Positions 53,401-61,503 are shown, counted from the first letter of the stretch. The stretch: DNA of 64,000 bases from Distichodus sexfasciatus (GCA_032718565.1 JAVGVS010000041.1:298501-362500); one strand, 5' to 3'. A program made the numbers and translations. The notes: generated from the letters alone by a model not told the origin.

Positions 53401-55352
53401 ACACACACTCTCACCCTGGGCTTCGGCAGCTCCTACACGCTGGTCATACCGAGCAACTTCACCTTTGGAGCTGATGTAAGTCATTAATCTCAGACTCTTC
53501 TTCATAACGCATGTCGCCAGAACAGAAGAGGAACGGCTGGTGAGGATCCTGCTTCATACGTTTCTCCTGAGGCTGACGTTATCGTTGTGTCTGTGCTGCT
53601 TCCAGTGTTATACCACCATTCAACAAATTGAGGACATCAAGCCCAACACCATCAGCATGGCCTGGCAGATCATACAGTACTTCCTGCTGACCTGTGGAGA
53701 GGTGGTCTTCTCCGTCACTGGACTGGAGTTCTCCTACTCACAGGTAAGACCAGCTGCATGCTTCTTTTTCCTGCTTTCTTTGTAGTAGCTTATTTGTGAA
53801 ATCGTGTCTTGATTATGAGTTTTTCGAGCAGTGGCTAGTGTAACGGTTAGGATGTTCGCCAGAAGGTCGCCAGTTCGAGTCCCAGGCCAGTAAAGGTACC
53901 ACTGACACGACACACTGTCCGTCTCTTCGCAGGCTCCCAGCAACATGAAGGCAGTGCTGCAGGCCGGCTGGTTGCTGACCGTGGCAGTGGGAAACATCAT
54001 CGTGCTGATAGTAGCTGAAGCCGGACAGCTTCCTGACCAGGTAACGTGATATACACTCGTGTTTTACACACATTAATACTCAAGTTCCATCAGCTCATCT
54101 CAAAAATGAAGCAGAGGGCTGTAGGACAAAAAGAATGCAGTTCTGTCCTACCTGCAGCACTACCACCACCGGGTCCCTCAGCAAGACCCCTAACCCTGAG
54201 TTACTGCAGGGAGGCTGCCCCTGAAATTAGGAAAAGGAAGAAGGAAAACATCAAATAAATCAATAACACGATCTAATAAACGCGGTAACATCTGTTAACG
54301 GCTTCTTGCTGGTGTAAGTTGGGTGTATGATGCTGCTCCACTAAAACTGAAACACACCAGAAAGTAGGGCTGTTGAAATTGATCACATAATCGATGCATT
54401 GCGATGCAGATGTTTACGATTGGCAGACCATGATCGACTATAACAGAGGTTTTCAGCCGGTGGTCCTGTGCCCTCTAGTGGTCCGCAGCAGCGTTGCAGG
54501 TGGTCCGTGACGTGCAGTCCACTTTGACTACTGAAATCACTTTTCAAAAATTATTTTTTCATTGTTCAGAACATTTCCGGATGATTTATGAATAATGAAT
54601 TTAATGCAAATATCTACAAAGTAGTAAAACACTCCCACACTCATACTGCTTAGTCTTAGTCTGGGGCAGAAGCCGTTAAAAACACCTGAATTATATCATA
54701 ATGACTTTGTGAATTTCTGGCTACAGCATAAAGATTCTAGTTAAAAGGAACATCACGGTAGGGACTATTGCTGCCCGATCTGAGCGCAATGTGAAATAAT
54801 GTCGACAAATTGACAACACGCGTCGTGATCCATCAAGGCATCGTATCAAATCAAATCGTGAGACAGTGAAGGTTCGCACTTCTACCAAAAAGTTGCTTTT
54901 AAAGTTTTTAACCCAGTTTAAGATGCTTAAGCGTTAACGTAGCAGATTTCTGGACATTGTCAGCGTTGTTACACTCTTACAGCGTGAGTTGGAGGGCATG
55001 TTAAGTGAGCTGTATCTACCTAACGTTAAGCCAATATGAAGCTCTGGGTTTCCACAGTAACGTTTAAGTGTCTTGTTGCTCGACAGCGTCTCATTGACTC
55101 TTATTGCTGCCTTGTTCTCATCAGTGGGCCGAGTACGTGCTCTTCGCCTCTCTCCTGGTGTGTGTGTGCATCATCTTCTCCATCATGGCTTACTTCTACA
55201 CCTACATCGACCCCTCTGAGATTGAAGCCAAGATCCTGGAGGAGGAGCTCGACGGCAACGAGAAGAAGAAGGGCCTGGAGATGGAGCTGGAGAAGAGCGG
55301 CGGCCAGCACACCACCACCGAGAAATCCGACCTCAAGCAGACCAAGATCTAA
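44469..55352 (+). CDS. slc15a1: slc15a1 (PEPT1), proton-coupled oligopeptide transporter, about 22 exons
   Basis: POT/PTR2-family carrier that imports di- and tripeptides with protons; PEPT1 is the low-affinity form of the intestinal brush border. Visible hallmarks: EFCERFSYYGMR (ExxERFxYYG, TM1), IYHTFVALCYLTPILGA with the essential His (TM2), IADSWLGKFKT, FFSIFYISINAGSLLST (PTR2 signature), FWALFDQQGSRWTLQA with the substrate Trp (TM7), and GEVVFSVTGLEFSYSQAPS with the TM10 Glu. The text follows PEPT1 rather than PEPT2, and the DOCK9 and STK24 neighbours agree. The N-terminus is a short Lys/Glu-rich cytoplasmic tail. The C-terminus is acidic and ends QTKI. The TM9-TM10 extracellular loop is only partly resolved, and the exons at 50959 and 51453 look damaged. 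Fish often keep two copies (a/b); I cannot say which this is. Confidence 0.95.
44967..45004 (+). CDS. slc15a1: slc15a1 exon (REEEKEKKSKSK)
   Basis: Acceptor tatag, donor gtaaaa, 38 bases, charged N-terminal tail. Confidence 0.75.
45275..45359 (+). CDS. slc15a1: slc15a1 exon, TM1 (FFIVVNEFCERFSYYGMR)
   Basis: Acceptor gacag, donor gtgagt, 85 bases. Carries the ExxERFxYYG proton/substrate motif. Confidence 0.96.
45489..45630 (+). CDS. slc15a1: slc15a1 exon, TM2 (YHTFVALCYLTPILGA)
   Basis: Acceptor cccag, donor gtgagt, 142 bases. Carries the essential TM2 His and ADSWLGKF. Confidence 0.96.
46066..46320 (+). repeat. tRNA-derived SINE, best-preserved copy
   Basis: A box tggcgtaacgg (46070-46080) and B box ggttcgaatcc (46113-46123) of the tRNA-like head. 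Then the shared core with a taccactgaggtactcatgagcaaggta near-palindrome, and the tail gtgacaaataatcactcactc. Confidence 0.92.
46773..46892 (+). CDS. slc15a1: slc15a1 exon, TM3 (TIVYLSIVYTIGQAIMAVGA)
   Basis: Acceptor tgcag, donor gtgagt, 120 bases, ending in the loop DLNHDGKPDNMDYH. Confidence 0.95.
47099..47198 (+). CDS. slc15a1: slc15a1 exon, TM4 (LLLIALGTGGIKPCVSAFGG)
   Basis: Acceptor atcag, donor gtctgc, 100 bases ending DQFGDHQ. Confidence 0.96.
47596..47686 (+). CDS. slc15a1: slc15a1 exon, TM5 PTR2 signature (FFSIFYISINAGSLLST)
   Basis: Acceptor ttcag, donor gtgtgt, 91 bases. Tyr and Asn of FYxxINAGS line the peptide site in the family. Confidence 0.96.
48585..48668 (+). CDS. slc15a1: slc15a1 exon (TQCGINVKRQCYALAFGVPA)
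   Basis: Acceptor cacag, donor gtaagt, 84 bases, start of TM6. Confidence 0.95.
   Translation, partial: PPSVVLTSSGSAMRWPLVSLPFSWLLP
48784..48866 (+). CDS. slc15a1: slc15a1 exon (VVFIAGSRMYTKNPPKGNIM)
   Basis: Acceptor cctag, donor gtgagt, 83 bases, end of TM6 and the cytoplasmic loop. Confidence 0.95.
48980..49066 (+). CDS. slc15a1: slc15a1 exon (FAIKNRISHRSSRYPKREHW)
   Basis: Acceptor ctcag, donor gtatgt, 29 codons of the basic TM6-TM7 loop ending LDWAHDKYD. Confidence 0.95.
49092..49584 (+). mobile_element. hAT-type non-autonomous element, family B
   Basis: Flanked by ctgagaca (49084-49091) and ctgagact (49585-49592). Same interior as 54365-54884 (cataatcgatgcag, gaacatttcc, tttctggctaca). 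Confidence 0.8.
49638..49727 (+). CDS. slc15a1: slc15a1 exon, TM7 (LFLYIPLPMFWALFDQQ)
   Basis: Acceptor tgcag, donor gtacat, 30 codons. FWALFDQQ carries the TM7 substrate-site Trp. Confidence 0.96.
49831..49875 (+). CDS. slc15a1: slc15a1 exon (GSRWTLQATTMDGDF)
   Basis: Acceptor gcgcag, donor gtaagt, 15 codons, a highly conserved linker. Confidence 0.94.
49955..50910. repeat. gccactagtgac repeat split by a nested element
   Basis: 49955-50128 and 50761-50910 align to the continuous copy at 17389-17745. The 635-bp element sits between them. Confidence 0.75.
50129..50760 (-). repeat. 632-bp inverted-repeat DNA element, nested copy
   Basis: Inverse of 4001-4635 over nearly the full length, with gtgaccct and agggtcac ends. 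Confidence 0.88.
50959..50992 (+). CDS. slc15a1: slc15a1 exon (ALVIQP..QMQ), degraded, no donor
   Basis: After acceptor ctcctcag the bases match the family GALxIQPxQMQ, but with one extra T. The end CAGATGCAG is followed by aactat with no GT. It should join TVNAILIVIMVP at 51109. Confidence 0.5.
51109..51197 (+). CDS. slc15a1: slc15a1 exon, TM8 (TVNAILIVIMVPIMDNLIYP)
   Basis: Acceptor tgcag, donor gtgagt, 89 bases ending KKCGLNFT. Confidence 0.95.
51283..51364 (+). CDS. slc15a1: slc15a1 exon, TM9 (KKITVGMFLAALAFVAAALL)
   Basis: Acceptor ctcag, donor gtaagt, 82 bases ending QIQID. Confidence 0.95.
51453..51560 (+). CDS. slc15a1: slc15a1 extracellular-loop exon, approximate and disrupted
   Basis: Acceptor ctgctcag. 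LPKASVALQSQVKFINMGE resembles the PEPT1 loop (LP..., QxKVLNIG), but the frame from the previous exon meets TGA unless one T is restored near ACCACTTG. The 3' limit could not be placed, so the end given is approximate. About 60 further loop residues expected before 52421 were not found. Confidence 0.35.
52421..52467 (+). CDS. slc15a1: slc15a1 loop exon (DDDLTAKPEEGNNDI)
   Basis: Acceptor atttag, donor gtacac, 47 bases in phase 2, joining to RFVNGF as in the family (ENGIRFVN). Confidence 0.7.
52978..53085 (+). CDS. slc15a1: slc15a1 loop exon (FVNGFSVELNITLGSTDLGQ)
   Basis: Acceptor ttcag, donor gtaacg, 108 bases with NIT and NYT glycosylation sites, ending AHQGR. Confidence 0.9.
53361..53475 (+). 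CDS. slc15a1: slc15a1 loop exon (TSYSIISSTGQTCTHTLTLG)
   Basis: Acceptor ttaag, donor gtaagt, 115 bases, with FGSSYTLVIPSNFTFGAD. Confidence 0.9.
53606..53743 (+). CDS. slc15a1: slc15a1 exon, TM10 (GEVVFSVTGLEFSYSQ)
   Basis: Acceptor tccag, donor gtaaga, 46 codons. TGLEFSYSQ carries the TM10 Glu used in proton coupling. Confidence 0.96.
53829..53907 (+). repeat. SINE head fragment
   Basis: ggctagtgtaacggttaggatgttcgcc and ccagttcgagtccc, cut off after taaaggtaccactgac. Confidence 0.75.
53933..54040 (+). CDS. slc15a1: slc15a1 exon, TM11 (APSNMKAVLQAGWLLTVAVG)
   Basis: Acceptor cgcag, donor gtaacg, 36 codons ending AEAGQLPDQ. Confidence 0.96.
54125..54225. repeat. second SINE-like family fragment
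   Basis: tcctacctgcagcactaccaccaccgggtccctcagcaagacccctaaccctgag. Relatives at 43095-43180 and 60760-60870. Confidence 0.6.
54365..54884 (+). mobile_element. hAT-type non-autonomous element, family B
   Basis: Starts tagggctgttgaaattgatc and ends ggttcgcacttcta, between ccagaaag (54357-54364) and ccaaaaag (54885-54892). Confidence 0.85.
55125..55352 (+). CDS. slc15a1: slc15a1 last exon, TM12 and C-tail ending QTKI
   Basis: Acceptor atcag, TAA at 55350. It reads WAEYVLFASLLVCVCIIFS then YFYTYIDPSEIEAK, followed by a long Glu/Lys tail. The final TKI looks like a class I PDZ ligand. Confidence 0.95.
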   Translation, partial: WAEYVLFASLLVCVCIIFSIMAYFYTYIDPSEIEAKILEEELDGNEKKKGLEMELEKSGGQHTTTEKSDLKQTKI

Positions 55353-55930
55353 ATCATCTCACCCTCTTCCACAAGGTCGGTTCTTCTGATCTGGCAGATG
55401 CTGTAGCTGCGTTGGTTTTTCTCACCGACACTGGATTTAGGCTTGATGCTGCTGTATAAGTGACTTTTGGACCAGTCTCGTGCTGCGTCTTGACCCACTA
55501 CCACCTCCAGCCAGTTTGCGTCTGATAAAGCAGTGTCCAGTGACCATTTTAAGGGCATTCCAGATAAAAGATGTTTATGTGGCTAGCAATGAATGATCGC
55601 TGCCCTCTCAGCTTTCACTTCACATTAAATCTCATCAGTCTCTACCCGGCTTCACGCTGAACCCACAGAGACAATCTGGCACAGTTTAGCCAACTCTAAA
55701 TGCCATAATCTGTAGCTATATTACAAGGGAAAAAAAACAATAATTCAGTTTGTATTTAACGTTATCAATGTATGAAGTTGTATGTATTTTGTAGTAATGA
55801 CTTTTTGTATGTAAAGATGAGAGTCGTGTGAATTTGTGCTTTGACAAAGAAAGATTTGTACATTTTGAATATTCCTCTTTCTCAAATATATTAAAAATGA
55901 CTTTCAGAATAAACTCCAATAATTAAATTT
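55353..55930 (+). other. slc15a1: slc15a1 3' UTR
   Basis: No coding sequence, AT-rich towards the end, closing with the AATAAA below. No repeat was recognised in it. Confidence 0.75.
55908..55913 (+). terminator. slc15a1: AATAAA poly(A) signal of slc15a1
   Basis: Hexamer in cagaataaactcc, 556 bases after the stop, followed by T/G-rich sequence (gagtttgctgttaatgtctgttctt). Confidence 0.7.
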
Positions 55931-56039
55931 CAACTGAGTTTGCTGTTAATGTCTGTTCTTGAAGGCTCTTGTTTCGCTTCAGCTTCACTTCCTGTGAGCT
56001 GGCCCACACCCCGCCATAATAATGAGCATCATTTCTGCG

Positions 56040-56785
56040 TAAAATCCTTTAATTTCATATTAAAATGAACAGAGCACCCGCAAATGTACATTTGATAAAA
56101 AGGCAAGGCAATATTATATGTAATGGCCATTTTGAGAGGTTTTTACCTTTTTCTCCTGCTTTTCATTTAGTTTTTTACTAACAGTATCTACAGCAGCCCG
56201 CGGCCGTCTGTACACAGTGATGCGTTTGCAAAAATCCATAACTCAAAGACCATGTAAAACTGAGACTATTTACACGGGTCTGTACACGGATCCAGAGCCA
56301 GCGCTCTCCCGCTTCCCCGACGTCCCTGACGCGGCCCACACCTGAGACTTCAGCACGACCGCTCAAATCTCCTTTTGCTCGAGGTGCTCAGACACAGACG
56401 CTCATTCACACACTCACATGCACACATGCTGCTTTTTGTCATAGCCATGCACGCTGCTTCTTAACGGCCGCGCTCCGTATTTGCTCCAGTGGCTTCTGCG
56501 TCGTTCTCGCATTCGCAGAAGCTTCTAAAAGGATACCGGCTGCTCATCCGGGAAAAACACGTGGCTCGGAAACGCGAGCTGTTCTCGGCGCGATGAGCTA
56601 CACTTTGTCTGCGGTCGCCGGACACACACACTCACAAACATACATACACACACGTGCGCGCTCAGACCCTCGCTGTCCATCCGGAGAGTGTCCCAGCAGT
56701 TTGTTAAAGGAAAAGGGTGGGAAGCTGGAGGAAGTTTTCTTGAGAAGCGGCTGCTGCGGAACCGACGCTCGTCCAGGAGGAGACG
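56040..56785 (-). other. stk24: probable stk24 3' UTR
   Basis: Unique, partly GC-rich sequence, with no repeat except short CA runs, ending in the minus-strand ATTAAA below. It would follow the TGA at 56786. Confidence 0.5.
56048..56053 (-). terminator. stk24: ATTAAA poly(A) signal, candidate for stk24
   Basis: Minus-strand ATTAAA in tgaaattaaaggattttac. It lies 134 bases beyond the + strand slc15a1 signal, consistent with tail-to-tail genes. Confidence 0.45.
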
Positions 56786-56825
56786 TCACACAGGCTGCTG
56801 GTGTCGGGATTCGCTGAGCTGATGG
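56786..56825 (-). CDS. stk24: candidate stk24 last exon (HQLSESRHQQPV stop)
   Basis: On minus, a (CCT)n-rich pyrimidine tract ending tcctcag, then 12 codons and TGA. The phase fits the previous exon (R, then HQLS.., against human R-YSLSGGGTSSH-stop). Length and LS are similar, but identity is low. Confidence 0.45.
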
Positions 56826-59800
56826 CTGAGGAAGAGGAGGAGGAGGAGGAGGAGCTTCAATATGATGGACACAGCCAACAGATCGATCATTGATGAGAGG
56901 AAGAAGACGTTCTCGATCTGGAGAACCTGTGGTTTTAAAAAATACATTTCGCTTCAGTTCTTGACGTATTTCTGGACAGATTTTGCTAAAGGCAGGCTGT
57001 AATATTTAAAAAGAAGGAAGAGGAAACATGTCAAAAGAGAAACTGATGAAGAAAATAAAAAAGGAGGAATGAAAATGAGAACGAAAGAAGACAGGACAGC
57101 TAGACGATCAGGATGGAGATGAAATAAGAAAGGAGAAGTGGGAGGTTAAGGGAGAGGAAAAGATGGTGGAAGATAGTCTGAAGAAAATCACGAACAGATT
57201 CAAACTGACAAACCTAGAAAGATAAAAGGTCTGAGGTGGGAAGGTAAAAAGGAAAGGAAGTAAAGCCACATTCCCAGTTTAGCAGGAGCATGCACTCAAT
57301 TACGCAGCGGAACCTCAACGTTAATCTCCAGGGATGAACGATATCAGAATCATATCAGAATCGACATCGGGCCGATGCTCAGATTTGCCCAGTATTTTCC
57401 AGCTGATATTTGCTGATGCAGGTATGGTTTGTAGGAAAGGTAGTGCTTGTGTCGGCATGTCCAGAGCCGGAGGTGGAGTTTTATACGGCCTGCGCCTTCT
57501 GTCTAAAAATGAATGTTATTTTGTGGCGTAATTCTGAGCACGCAGTGGAACAACACCAGCGAGATCTCCTGTTTTTACGCGCTCAACTCTGACTGCACAC
57601 ACAAAAATATTTGCGTGTTTGCCTCCCTTACAGAATGTGAGCTCATGCATGGGCCGTGTCCCAAGCCGCATACTACTGCACTTAATAGTACGGTAGGTAA
57701 GGTGCTCTTATCATACTTTTCTACGTGGTAGTATGCATCTCAGCGTGGTGCGTGTACCGTTGCATTCTCTGTATGAGCTGCATCACCATGACGTCAGAGA
57801 TCCCTGGATACGCCTCCTCAGCAAGGAAAATGGCTTCCCCTAACTCATCCAGCACGTCCGGCTTCACGGTGGGATCACTGCCTCCTCTCTCCTTCAGCTA
57901 CACACACACACACACACACACAAAAACACACACACACACAAAAACACACACACACACACAGAAACACACACACACACACAGAAACACACACACACACACA
58001 CACAAAAACACACACACACAGAAACACACACTTAATGGACAGAAGGTTCCATTAAACCTCAACCCTTCAGCCACAACTCACACTTGACTCGTCAATGATT
58101 CAACCTCAACCCTGGTCGAATCTCTCACACTCACACCCTCGTCCGGGTCACATCAGGATCAGATCTCAATAAAGCTGCACAGGAATATTAATATTAAATA
58201 TTATTTGGAATATTACATCTATAACCAGCCTCACTCCCGGCTCCAAATATTGTCAACTGAAGCAGATTTGTTTCTGACATTTTGCAAATCATTTGGTAGG
58301 CTACCGTAAATGCAAACGTAGCCGCGACCGCACCAAGCGTCTGTGAGTGCTACGGCGATAGTCAACTTCAAAGGCAGATTTCTCCGTTTCTCACTTGGCG
58401 TGACAGGAGAAACCCGACTCCTTTGAATGTTGATATCTCAGTCATATGTCGTCCCATTCCTTCCATATAGGTATCGTTTTGAAGCTTGATTTACGCCCTT
58501 TCATGAAAACATCATAACTCAATTTTGAACATTTGCGACAAGCGACTGGTTTTGCCGTGGAGGGTTACTTATGAGGAAAACCTTCAAAAAATGTCCAGCT
58601 TCAGAAAGTAAAATTCCTGCACCAAAGTGGAGTCTCTCCAGACTTGATCATTCATTATCCAGACTTTAGTGTAAAAAGTGTGCTGTAACTAAGTGTTCAA
58701 GAGGAAGAGCTACTGGGGAGGACTTCCAGCAGGAATTACACCTGACTGTTTGCCTCTTCTTCATTCCTGAGAAACTTTCCTAAAACCCAGTGCTGACGGA
58801 GTGCAATTTACTGTACCTCTGTTAAGACGGGAGTGATGATGGTGGTCAGACTCTGTGACAGTGGCCTCTTTGGGGCTTCCTGCATCAAGGGAAGACACAG
58901 ATAAACACACACACAGTGTAGAATAAGTAGCATTATGAAAACTAGACAGCCAAGTCCTAGAGAAACTGTGTAACTGCTGCGTGTCATGGTGAACAAGTTA
59001 AAAAGGAGAGATGATGAAGGCTGTTCCTAGATGTTTCTGCTGATTATAGCTGGTTAAACTATGAGCTGCTAAGTTCATGCTCATGTCAGGACCAGGATAA
59101 ACACAGGAAAGGAATAATCAGTTCTCCTTAATGGATCCCATCTGGTCAAATACTGAATAACAAATTAACCTGGAAAACCTCAAAGAGCCGGTAATCCAGC
59201 AGCTCCCAGCTTTGTTACCCACCTCCTCTCCGGCCGTTCCCGCTCCGTTCTGCAGCTTTTTGGGATCCTTCTCCCGGATGGTGAAAATCCAATCGCCATT
59301 GCCAAAGTCATTCCCTCCTGAGGCCTGTCCATCTGGCTCCCTGAGAGAGAAGCAGCGGGAACGAGAGACAAGTGCGCACATCATGAGTAGATTTCGAATA
59401 AGGTCAAGGTGATGATTTCCTACAGGTTTGTCCCGGTGTGGAGATGTCGGTCTGAGATTTACACTCCGAGTTCTTAAAATATAAGCACAAGAGGAACAAG
59501 CTGCAAGTTTGGTAAAATGCTTTCCTAAAACACTGAGGTGGGATTATTTCTGGGGACAGAAATCAACCGGGAGATAAGTCGCTGTAGTGACAAGAAGGAG
59601 AACATGACAGAGGTGGGAGCAGGAGGAGAGTCGGGAGCAATCTCAGGTAAATGAGAGAGGTGACGTACGAGTCGGACTCATCTGAGCTGGACTCCTCCCT
59701 CGACTGCTCCGTCTTCCACTGCTTGTAGCGGTCAATGAGCTCGGTCAGGTAGGACGTCTTCTTAGCATAGCGCACTATCAGCTTGTGCTTCAGCAACTCT

Positions 59801-61503
59801 TTAGCTGTTGGTCTCTGGGAGAGAGGGAGAGAGAGACAGGGAGAGCAGAAGTGAGGGATGAGAGGAAAGATGAAGAGTCAGAGCGACAAAGGTGTATGAG
59901 AAAGGAGAAAAACAGAGAGATCGGGATGGAAGAAAAGAAAGGAAGAAAATGAGAAACAATGTGGAGATGGAGGAAGTGACGGATGGAGAAGGAGAAGGGT
60001 GAGAGAGAAAGACAAAAAGAAAAGAGAAGAAAAGGTGTGTGGGAGAGAGAATAAAGAGAGAGAAATTAGATGGGAAATGAGAAAGAAGGTAAAGAGAGAG
60101 GGATGAAGTACAAAAGAGAGAACAAGGAAAAAGTAGACATGAGAAAGGAAGAAGGGAAGGTTTGAGGTCAGGAGAGGGAGTTTAGAGAGACAGCAGGATG
60201 GTGAGAGAGAGTGAAGGAAAGAGGGATGTGGAGGGTGAGAGAAAGAGTGTAAGAGTGAAAGAGAGTGAGCAAGAGAGAGAAGGTGCGCAAGGAAGAAGGA
60301 GGCAGAGGAAGTCGATGGCGTGAGGGGGAAGAGCTCGAGTGAAGAAGAGAGAGGAAGAGAAACATGATGAGAGAGATGGATGAAGGGAGGAGATAAAGAG
60401 GAGGAGAGAGGTCCAGCTCTGTCCCCTGGTCAGCACTTACGAAGCTGGGCTCCTTGTTAAGACAGGCCTCCACAAATTCCTTCAGCGGCTTGCTGTAGTT
60501 GCCCTCCAGCGTGGGCGGGTTGTTCTTGGGGATCAGGAACAGCACCTTCATGGGGTGCAGGTCGGAGTGCGGCGGCTCGCCCTTCGCCAGCTCGATCGCC
60601 GTGATGCCCAGAGACCAGATGTCGGCCTGCGGCGAGGACAAGAGACGGGGGAATCCATGACAAGACAAAGCACAAGCTTCTGGTGGGAGTGTGTTGGCGC
60701 TGGGTCTGGGTGATGTGTGTGTGTGTGTGTGTGTTGTGGAAATCTGATGGTAGGGGTCACGTCTGGCTCTCTTCTACCTGCAGCAGCAGCAACACTGGAC
60801 CTTTAACCTTTACCTTGACCTTTAACCCCAAACTGCTGCAGGAGGACTGTCCTGTAATTTGGGAACGGAACTCGCTCTGGATAAGAGGGTCCGATATATT
60901 TCAAGCATTGAAATACATAATAAAGCAGGTCTTAGTGTAACGGTTCGGGAGCTGACCCTGTGGTCAGGAGGTCGCCGGTACCGCAAGGTACTGTCCCCAA
61001 GCACTGCTCCCCGGGTGTTGCTGAAGCTGGCCACTGCTCCTTCATGCATGGGTCAAATGCAGAGCTCACACTTGGTTGTGGTGGACTGTGTGCTGTGTCG
61101 TGCTGTGTTCACAATCACATCCTGTATAATCACTCATGCAAATCACCGTTATGAACTTACCTTCAGGACAGGGTTGTGTGATTGAGTTTAAGGTGACCTC
61201 AGTGTTCGTGACTGTTCCTTAAAAATCTAATTTTCCAAGTGCACATCTGAACTCATTCCACAGCTAAGAATCAGCTCAGAGTTTGAACAGCTCCACGCTG
61301 ATGTGCTTGTACCACCTTCTTGTGACCCCTGTATGACCTGCTGACCTTTGAGTCGTACGCTGACTGTTTGATGACCTCGGGAGCCATCCAGAAGGGTGTC
61401 CCCACGAACGTGTTGCGCTTGATCTGTGTGTCCGTCAGCTGGCCGGCAACGCCAAAGTCCGCCAGCTTCACTTCACCTTGCTCAGACAGCAGCACGTTGG
61501 CCG
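56786..61503 (-). CDS. stk24: stk24 (MST3) Ser/Thr kinase, 3' half only
   Basis: Sterile-20-like kinase of the GCK-III group; MST3 acts with MO25 and striatin complexes in migration, polarity and apoptosis. The visible exons give the kinase C-lobe from ANVLLSEQGEVK through the DFG motif (LADFGVAGQL), activation loop (KRNTFVGTPFWMAPE, with the conserved Thr) and the DIWSLGITAIELAKGEPP helix to FVEACLNKEPSF. The C-terminal regulatory tail follows (WIFTIREKDPKKL, PKRPLSQSLTTIITPV, LAEEAYPGISDVMV). The P-loop, VAIK lysine and HRD loop lie past base 64000. Text and synteny favour STK24 over STK25 or STK26. About 282 residues are readable here, of roughly 430 usual. Confidence 0.93.
57335..57745. 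repeat. dispersed repeat beside the stk24 coding end
   Basis: Related to 310-640 (catatcagaatcgacatcgg; catacttttct..tagtatgcatctca). Similarity stops near 57741, just where the stk24 exon frame begins on minus. Confidence 0.6.
57758..57897 (-). CDS. stk24: stk24 exon (LGEAIFLAEEAYPGISDVMV)
   Basis: On minus: acceptor gtgtag, starts LKERGGSDPTVK, ends QLIQRMQ(R) with donor gtacac, 140 bases. Without splicing the frame would run 10 more codons into a dispersed repeat and stop at TAG 57723-57721. Confidence 0.9.
57899..58032. repeat. (CA)n with AAAACA/GAAACA interruptions
   Basis: Regular cacacacaaaaacacac and cacagaaacacac blocks, directly against the stk24 acceptor (minus). Confidence 0.9.
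58297..58568 (+). repeat. truncated copy of the 635-bp element
   Basis: Right part only, from taggctaccgtaaatgcaaacg to gccgtggagggttac. The interior is nearly identical to 4001-4635. Confidence 0.85.
58817..58879 (-). CDS. stk24: stk24 exon (EAPKRPLSQSLTTIITPVLT)
   Basis: On minus: acceptor tgcag, donor gtacag, 21 codons. PKRP..Q.L.TIISP is the MST3 basic motif. Confidence 0.94.
59223..59340 (-). CDS. stk24: stk24 exon (GQASGGNDFGNGDWIFTIRE)
   Basis: On minus: acceptor ctcag, donor gtgggt, 118 bases. It starts EPDG, where human MST3 has the caspase site AETD-G. Confidence 0.95.
59669..59814 (-). CDS. stk24: stk24 exon, end of kinase domain and acidic linker
   Basis: On minus: acceptor cccag, donor gtacgt, 146 bases. 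RPTAKELLKHKLIVRYAKK, TSYLTELIDRYKQWK, then SREESSSDESDS. Confidence 0.95.
59815..60420. repeat. 600-bp purine-rich (GA)n tract
   Basis: Almost unbroken gagaga/gaaagg sequence on + in the stk24 intron (pyrimidine on the transcribed strand). Candidate triplex-forming tract. Confidence 0.85.
60441..60626 (-). CDS. stk24: stk24 exon, kinase C-lobe (DIWSLGITAIELAKGEPP)
   Basis: On minus: acceptor gccgcag, donor gtaagt, 62 codons with KVLFLIPKNNPPTLEG and ending LNKEPSF. Confidence 0.96.
60930..61125 (+). repeat. tRNA-derived SINE copy
   Basis: Head cttagtgtaacggttcgggagctg, core ccgcaaggtactgtccccaagcactgc, tail gtgttcacaatcac. Confidence 0.8.
61346..61503 (-). CDS. stk24: stk24 exon, DFG and activation loop
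   Basis: On minus: acceptor ttccag, donor gtcagc, 158 bases, phase 1 in. ANVLLSEQGEVKLADFGV, then KRNTFVGTPFWMAPEVIK and SAYDSK. Confidence 0.96.

Noticed and set aside
56593..56817. Open frame on + near the stk24 3' end
   Set aside because: No family resemblance, and it overlaps the likely stk24 3' UTR and CA repeats.
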